Under the pieces are notes generated by a model. That model was not told where the DNA came from, did not search any database, and was given only the letters and a program-made list of their open reading frames with translations. Positions 57,615-64,000 of a stretch of DNA of 64,000 nucleotides are shown here, piece after piece. This stretch comes from Aquanectria penicillioides. Lineage: Eukaryota > Ascomycota > Sordariomycetes > Hypocreales > Nectriaceae. A program made the position numbers and the translations under genes. How positions within the stretch are numbered: position 1 is the first letter of the stretch; each line of letters opens with the position of its first letter. Where the stretch lies: contig PYIU01000002.1 of NCBI GenBank assembly GCA_003415625.1, forward strand, positions 1,550,001 through 1,614,000, in the 5' to 3' direction.

Positions 57615-59486
57615 ATGGCTCCCCCCAAAGAACGCAAAAGAAGATTTCACCGACGGAGCAAGAATGGCTGCCAGACTTGTAAGAGACGTCATGTTCGGTG
57701 TGACGAACAGAAGCCGCTGTGGTATGTGCTCTCCTAGCACCCTTGACCCGAGGCTGTGGTGTACACGAGTCCTGCATCACGGCTGCGTCAGATGCCGTGG
57801 TCCACGGTTCTTGGTACACGATACGCGACTCGATCACTAACGATGATTGGCGACTCAGCACCAACTGTCTCCAAACCGGGAGTGACTGTATTTATCCCGT
57901 TCCCCAACAAACACTGCCTTCGACCGAGGCAGGGCCATCCAGTCGTGGAAGCAGCGATGCCAGCGGCAATGCCGTGGCACAGTTGACTTTGGCTGACCCT
58001 CCATCTTCCCTAATCAATGTCCTCAACGACTACGTGGGAGGTTCTTTCGATGACCTCCCCGAGCCGTCTAAACGGCTGCTGCGCCATTGTTGGTCCCCTT
58101 GGCAAGCCCGTCATCCGAGCACGCAGGCACTAACTCATGCGATGACAGTCTCCCAGTATGCCGTATGGGGTCAAAGACCCGTCGCCCGAGAGCTCCAGTC
58201 CTCGGCGTGAGTTTGGCCCGGATCCCGAGTCTCTTCGGCCCCCTAAGGCATCCACTGACGAGATCCTCTAGGATTCAAAAGGCCTTCGAGAACCCTGGAT
58301 ACATGCACATGTGTCTGATGCTCTCGGCAACACAATGGGCATGGGTGACGGGCTCAATGGACGAGGTCAGGATCCCGTTCCTGTACCATAAGGCTGCCAC
58401 GTATCAATTTGCGAGAGAACAACTCCAAAGTCCAGAATCGGCGCAGAGCGGAGAGACTATGCTGGCTATTTCTGCGCTCGCACTAACCGAGGTGGGAGTT
58501 GGATTGTTGTTTGAGAACGGCTACGGAACCGACGGACTGACAATGTGACCGAGTAGGGAGCCATTGGAGAGCTGGATGCTTCATCTAGACATTTGCAGGG
58601 CATCCAATCAGCAATAAGAGAATGGGACACGGCGGACCAAACCCCGACGCTGCCGCAGACGATGCTGAAAATGCAAGTTGGCCGTACTCCCTCGCCATAC
58701 TGGGAAGCAAGGTTGTTAACAATAGGAAACAGGGTTGGAGACGGACTGCGAACCGGAAAATCGGATAAACTTGTCAACGAGCCTGGATTTACACCCACCT
58801 TCCTTGGTCTTTTGTTCGCATCAATCTGGGACATTACAGCATTGCCGCCACGAGAGGCGCCGAGATATGGGTGGTGGAGGGATCGAGACACACAGGCGGC
58901 ACGGCTATGGCAGAACCATACCAACGATCTCAACCTCAACTACGAGATATCACGAGGCTTTAACGCGACACAATACATACCGCAAATCCTTAACAGAGAC
59001 CCAAGAAGCAGTCGGACGAGTTTTATAGCCACCTTCTTCTACCTGTGCTCCGAATTGGGTCACCGGTACTTTGATGTGACATTGGTGGACTGGCTGCTAG
59101 AGCAACTCATCGACGACGTCAATGCGGGCGAAGAATATCTGAGAACAAGTACATGGACACGGCCGTTGTGGCTTTGGTGTGTCATGTTTGGGGCGGCCAT
59201 AGCCTCGACGGGGCGGGCAACAAATGCGGTTGAGGAACGACAGCTGGCAAGGTGGCGAGAAGTGTACAATGATAAGCTGAGACTGGTCAGTCGAGTGCTC
59301 GGAATTAGTAGCTGGGACTCGGCGAAAACCGTGTTGGCGGGGGTTTTGGGGACCATGGATGAACAGGCAGATCAGGGACTGAAGGAGCTGTGGGAAGAAG
59401 GCGTAGTGCGATGGGGAAGTGGTGGTGGTGGTGGTGGTGAAGACACTATAGATCCGGCGGTGATAGAGTTAATGGAACAAGACTAG
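57615..59486 (+). CDS. Zn(II)2Cys6 transcription factor with Fungal_trans_2-like domain
   Basis: Four exons (57615-57721, 57859-58206, 58272-58491, 58557-59486) with phases 2, 2 and 0, and 534 aa. The first intron splits the binuclear cluster: the joined sequence reads CQTCKRRHVRCDEQKP then LCTNCLQTGSDC, i.e. C-x2-C-x6-C-x6-C-x2-C-x6-C with basic residues before it. The remaining body is helical, with FENPGYMHMCLMLSATQWAW and SGETMLAISALALTEGAIGE, typical of the Fungal_trans_2 (DUF3468) region. A Gly6 stretch precedes the end. The target is unknown and no metabolic cluster surrounds it. Confidence 0.85.
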
Positions 59487-61554
59487 GTTATGCATGCTGC
59501 GTCAATATTGTCGACCCCTCATCCCCTTTGTTCAAGAATTTCGTCATTCTGGAACCATGGCCAGCGCGTGATGAATACCACGTCGACAGAAGTGAGGGAT
59601 CATAATAGTAGGCGGCCGGCAGTTGAGGTAGGAAGCCCATGCCCCTGAGAGATGCGTTACACCTCGAAAGGTTGCGTGGGTTGAATGCTGAGTTGCATGT
59701 TTGACGAGAACCCTGCAGAAAGATAGATTGGGAGATGAGCTGAGCCAGGGAGCCACACCCAAGCCACCTACAGAGCTTTTTCGTGGAGTTCCAATGTTGG
59801 TTCGGCGCAACGTTTGCCTCAAGGGAACGGACTGACCCGTGCGTCACGTGGGGGCTTGGAAAGGCGAATGAGAGCCGGTCTGTGGCTTTGGTGGGTGCAG
59901 ACTTCTGGAAAACTCGGAAGGCTACTCGCAGCAGAAGGTTGAAGTCGTCGAACAACACCAACAGGCATCAACCCTTCAGTTCTCGACGTGGCTCGCTGTT
60001 GTGTCCAGATCAAGACGGGAACGGCTTGGCGACGTCACCAACATGACGAAACACACAACGAACCGAAATAACGGGCTGGTAATCGTCTTGAGCCTCCCTC
60101 CCCTCCGTTCCCTCGCCTTCCTCCTCCTTCGCTTGGATTTCAGGTCTGTCCATTCACCTTCCATGCCACCTTCACATGTTGGTGATGCTGCGCCCGCCCG
60201 CGCTGACCGCACTTGTGTGTCATGACACACATTGACGCGATTCGCCGGCCTTTTGAGGCCCGCTTGGCCTGCATTGCGAAGGACACCGTCTGACGAGGAA
60301 GTGTCCCTCTAAAGCGTACCCCGCCCCATAAGCTGCTCTTGCGGTCAATCAGCGGTCTGGAAACCGCACACAGGCTCTCTCCTCTGCAGACTCGGTGTGC
60401 CGCCGGTTGCATGCTCGTTCGCAGAGTGTCAAATGGTTGGCGATGGCAGGCCCTCACTTGATCCACCTCGCTGGTCTGGCCAGGTCTGATGTGGCCAAGT
60501 CAGAGGTGGCCGGACCGTGGCCGACCGGTCAGCTGTGGTTACTATCACCTTCGATTCTACCACCCTTAGTGTCCCATCAGCCGCCAGCCATCACACTGTT
60601 GCAATATGGCCCCGCGCGCAGAGCGGTTGAATGGCCCGTCCGTGCCGTGCGCTCCCGCAACTCCCGCTAGGGAATGTCACCCTCAGACCAGGGCGAGTGG
60701 CCCGTCCGCAAGTTTGGATTTCGAATTCAAGGCCAGCCCTCGCAAATTTGGCCTTCTGGAAGTGGGCGCTAGGACATGCCTTTCATGACGATCGTCGCCG
60801 ACAATGCGAACTTGTTGCGCGAAACCAAGGAGCAATCTCGAGGCCAGCCTCCTTTCTTTCCTCTAACCCGTCTTCTTTCTCTTCGTCGACTTGCTTTTGT
60901 GCTGGACTCCTGCAGTGCTGCGTTGTCCAACAGCCATTATCCCTCCTCTTCACATTATCTGCCCCCGTCTCTTGCACTGATAGGGCAACTGGTGGCACAG
61001 CTCCCCACCCGGCCCCTCTCCAAATCAAGGAAGTTGACCAGTCGTCGACATGCCTTGTCCCAAATCCCTGCAGGAGACGCCCTTTGCGCTTCGAAATCAC
61101 AAACGCCAGCTCACTCCTGCGGCCAATGTGACGGCCATTTCTGGCAGTCCTTTCATTGGCAACCGGCGCGCTGTGTGGGGGGCTGTCCCAACTGGCGGTC
61201 GACCCACGACAACAATAAAACCCGCAGGGTCCCTCGTCGCCCAACGTCTCACTTCCAGTTCTTCATTTTACAGCCCAACCCACCCCTTTCTGCCCAACTT
61301 CGCCTCCCCTCGGCCTGATCATTCAAAGACGACACATCCTTTCCACATCCTTACTACTTCTTTTTGCACACTGCTCCATCGCTGCACGAGAGGAATCTCT
61401 GAAGCAACCCAGCTATCCCAAGGATCATCCTGTCGCGCAACATCTTGACGACAACTTCACAACATTTTTGCCACTGGCCTGAACTTGCAAGACAACGTCC
61501 AACGTTGATCTGCTGGATCTCAAGAGCCAATTTGCTCTACAATCCGAGGATACC
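59487..61554. other. 2.1-kb gene-free region
   Basis: No supported gene. The plus-strand ORFs 60631-61131, 60776-61318 and 61050-61448 are pyrimidine-rich leader-like sequence in competing frames. Probably promoter or leader of the downstream C2H2 gene. Confidence 0.45.
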
Positions 61555-62829
61555 ATGACCGTTGCCCTTGTTGTGCCACATCCGGCGACCATGCCAGGTT
61601 ACAATAACTCTGTCGACCTCGAAGAGGTTCACTCGCTCTCCAGGTACTGTTTCCTTCACTCAATTCCCTGGGAGGCTTGCATTTGCTTTTCTTCATGTTG
61701 CGCGCAAATCATGTACGCATTTTTCCTTTTCCGTCCAGTCTATCTTGCTCCAGCGGATACCGCACCGAGGATCTATTCGCCCCAGGAATCAAGGACCGTT
61801 TCTCCAGGGATATCATAGCTCTTCGACCCATCTGGATTCAATGGATCTGTCCGAGCCCGGACATGACAAGAAATGATATAAACAAACTTCAAGGCCATGA
61901 GCCCGCGGTGAGTATTGCCCATTGCTGCAGATTGAGACAACAGCTTCTAGATATGGACCATCTCTTCCGGTTTTCCTTTTCTCAGTGGACCCCTGTGGAC
62001 TCAAACCTGGATTTCATGGACTCGCTCTTGAAGGACTAAGGACCCCAAAATGGATAATGCACCTGGACCTACTTTCCGACCGGACTCGCTCTCTTCCTGT
62101 ACTCTGAGCAGTAGGATACCTACCTGGCTTAACAGCCCAAGGCTTAACAGCCGAAGCAATCCAATTTGATTGCATGTGCAGCCGCACTGGAGCCTGAAGT
62201 GGACGTCATTGATGCGTTACTGGAACCTTCTCTTGGCTTACCCGATGGATATCCTGAGATCTACGAACCCTGGAACCCCCTTTTGTCACATGAATATTTG
62301 ATACCACAGCTCGCCGGATTGCCATTTCCAATGTAGTCAACAACAAAATACCACCAACAGCCCGCCCCAAGGACCCCCTTGATCACGAAACTCGAAGGAT
62401 CCCATTCCCACCCTGCTTCGACTCTGACCGGCCTTACTCTCACAATAACCCACTGTCCTGGATGGACCATCTTCAGATATCGGCACCCTAAGCCCGCAAC
62501 ACTGGAGGACTACCATTTCGACGTTGTATGCTCTTGAACTGTGACGACCCATGGCTCTTACCTATTGCCGACCTGGACGACCCTTTGATGGATTCAGCAT
62601 GGACCCGCAAGATCTTCACTGGGAGGCACAACTTACGCTTCGTCTAGCCTGGTCTGTATTCAGATACTGTAGCCCCTTTTGCCAAGACATGAGCTAACCC
62701 CAGGAACAGATTCAAAGTTGATTCCGGGCTAAGACTTTCATGTCTTTCTTTCAATGCAATTTTTTCGTTTCTCAAGTCGTGAATGGCTCAACTAACCTTA
62801 TCACCCATTACAGCTACCCTCAGTCTTCT
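61555..62829 (+). other. Possible upstream exon and 1.17-kb intron of the C2H2 gene
   Basis: ATG 61555 opens MTVALVVPHPATMPGYNNSV and reaches a CCAG|GTACTG donor at 61643 in phase 2. An acceptor with ACTAAC branch and ATTACAG ends at 62813, and joining the two restores the frame of SYPQSSMASNTSGMFSF. The intron would be 1170 nt, far longer than others here. Alternatively this is an untranslated leader with upstream ORFs. Confidence 0.35.
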
Positions 62830-64000
62830 ATGGCTTCGAACACATCTGGAATGTTTTCTTTTTCTCAAACAGAACCATCAACGGACCTCTTGGCAGGTTC
62901 GTCGTGGGCCACGACAGCTGAAGGACCACAGAACTTCCAAGATTTCTCAGACAATGGATCTGCCCATTCCGGAGATGCCGAGGAGTACATTTTCACATCA
63001 GGCCAGACCACCCCTAGAGGAACCCGGGTACACTCCCAAGCCCGTCAGGACATTCAAAACAACTGGACTGCAAGGACTGCTACTGCCATGCCCCAAGGTG
63101 GACAAGCCATGTCCAGGGTTAGCTCAAGCAGGTCTAGCGGCTCATCACTGTCGCAAGCTTCGCAATTGTCCACTATGGACGTCACAGGTAATGCATCCGC
63201 TTTCCGGAATGGATCCCAAACCGGTGCCATGGCTGGAATTGAGTCGTGCCTGCTCCTGGATTCCGAGGCCTACTGGTCTGGATACTCTCTCGACCTGGCA
63301 TTGAATGCCGATGCTACCTTCTCCCTCCCGGATGCGAGCCCTCTCCATGTGGTACCAGCCCACATGCAGCTCGGCCCTGATGTTAGCCTCACTGGAAACT
63401 CCCCCCCTACCTCCTGGGACTGCTTCTCCAGCTCCATTTCCCGGTCATCATCCCCCGCCACCACTGATGACATCTGGCCCATTGCTCAGAGCCCTAACTC
63501 GTCCCCTGAACTCCAATGCCAGTCGCCCAGGTATGTATCGCCCACTCGTTCCGAGAGTAGCCGGTCGGTATCTTACCAAGTCGACCTGATCAGTAGTGAC
63601 CGGAAGATTGCCATCATCCCCGAGGAGGTTTCTGCTTCTGCCGCCATTTCCCAGCTTGATGAGACTTTGACCCTCCCCCCTGCCTTCACTGGACCCCGAC
63701 GACAGGGCTCCGAAGGTGAGTCCGCAAGGGACCATGATCTTTACAAGAAGGCCGCTCCGATGGAGGATGGCCTCTACCATTGCCCCTGGGAGGGCACGCC
63801 AAACTGCAACCACAAGCCCGAGAAGCTTAAGTGCAACTATGAGTAAGAACATATCGCGCCCTTCCAATCCAACCCGTCCACGGCAACTAACCTGTGCAGC
63901 AAATTTGTCGACTCCCATCTGAAGCCATACCGTTGCAAGGCTGAGTCTTGTGAGGGAGCCCGGTTCTCTTCCACCGCCTGCCTCCTTCGACACGAGCGGG
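62830..64000 (+). CDS. C2H2 zinc finger transcription factor (3' truncated)
   Basis: From ATG 62830 (MASNTSGMFSFSQTEPSTDL) the frame runs to 63842. A 57-nt intron (GTAAGA, CAACTAAC branch, GCAG) leads to 63900 and the gene runs off the window. The first 320 residues are Ser/Thr-rich and probably disordered, with SRSSSPATTDD and SPTRSESSRS. The zinc-binding part begins YHCPWEGTPNCNHKPEKLKC, continues across the intron as NYDKFVDSHLKPYRCKAESC, and shows FSSTACLLRHER at the edge. This arrangement matches a conserved Sordariomycete C2H2 regulator family. Translation may instead start upstream at 61555. Confidence 0.78.

Noticed and set aside
60776..61318. 180-codon plus-strand ORF and its overlapping neighbours
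   Set aside because: Three overlapping frames are open at once in pyrimidine-rich DNA, as expected for leader or promoter sequence.
1..64000. CRISPR arrays, bacterial operons, secondary-metabolite cluster
   Set aside because: No spaced direct repeats, no ribosome-binding sites, and no polyketide or peptide synthase, P450 or transporter cluster was found.

Overview
The window is nuclear DNA of a filamentous ascomycete (Pezizomycotina), most likely a Sordariomycete. The evidence is the set of eukaryotic housekeeping genes, very short introns (mostly 53-90 nt) with GTRNGY donors, CTAAC/CTGAC branch points and YAG acceptors, two Zn(II)2Cys6 regulators, monocistronic genes on both strands, and GC-rich coding DNA between AT-richer spacers. 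No species was assigned.

Layout: 1-719, 3' end of an Afi1-like polarity protein; 1300-2298 (-), S-formylglutathione hydrolase; 3183-3674 (-), small secreted cysteine-rich protein; 5364-6029 (-) and 6365-7918 (+), the Pol I/II/III subunit RPB6 and a TFIIIA-type C2H2 protein sharing a 335-bp divergent promoter; 8427-10262 (-), ZIP zinc transporter with a His/Asp-rich loop; 12698-13735 (+), NUC1/EndoG nuclease; 14182-16595 (-), polyadenylation factor PFS2; 17918-19630 (+), DGAT1-type acyltransferase; 19835-20706 (-), STE14 isoprenylcysteine methyltransferase; 22160-22714 (-), TMEM170-like protein; 23004-25058 (+), PEX8; 28404-29514 (+), SYGS-repeat hydrophilic protein; 29846-31832 (-), phosphoinositide phospholipase C; 32837-36212 (-), NRDE2; 37098-38296 (+), 3-ketodihydrosphingosine reductase TSC10; 38457-42643 (-), URB2; 43003-43340 (+), MIC10; 43620-44171 (-), single-TM hypothetical; 45344-45615 (-), candidate 47-residue microprotein; 48043-50406 (-), fungal transcription factor with an internal C6 cluster; 51549-51620 (+), tRNA-Gln(UUG); 52681-53849 (-), conserved-looking hypothetical; 57615-59486 (+), Zn2Cys6 regulator; 62830-64000 (+), C2H2 regulator cut by the window end.

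The genes do not form a pathway cluster. They are a syntenic housekeeping block: transcription and RNA processing (RPB6, TFIIIA, PFS2, NRDE2, URB2), lipid and membrane metabolism (DGAT1, TSC10, STE14, PLC) and organelle biology (PEX8, MIC10, NUC1).

The most notable pattern is that five genes (STE14, SYGS protein, MIC10, the internal-C6 factor and the 52681-53849 gene) each need exactly one extra base in a short homopolymer to keep the family reading frame. All five shifts go in the same direction. The simplest reading is uncorrected single-base deletions in the assembly. One of them, in STE14, lies exactly on an in-phase U UUU UUA heptamer, the canonical -1 frameshift site, so it deserves an independent check. 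No CRISPR array, insertion sequence or biosynthetic cluster was seen.
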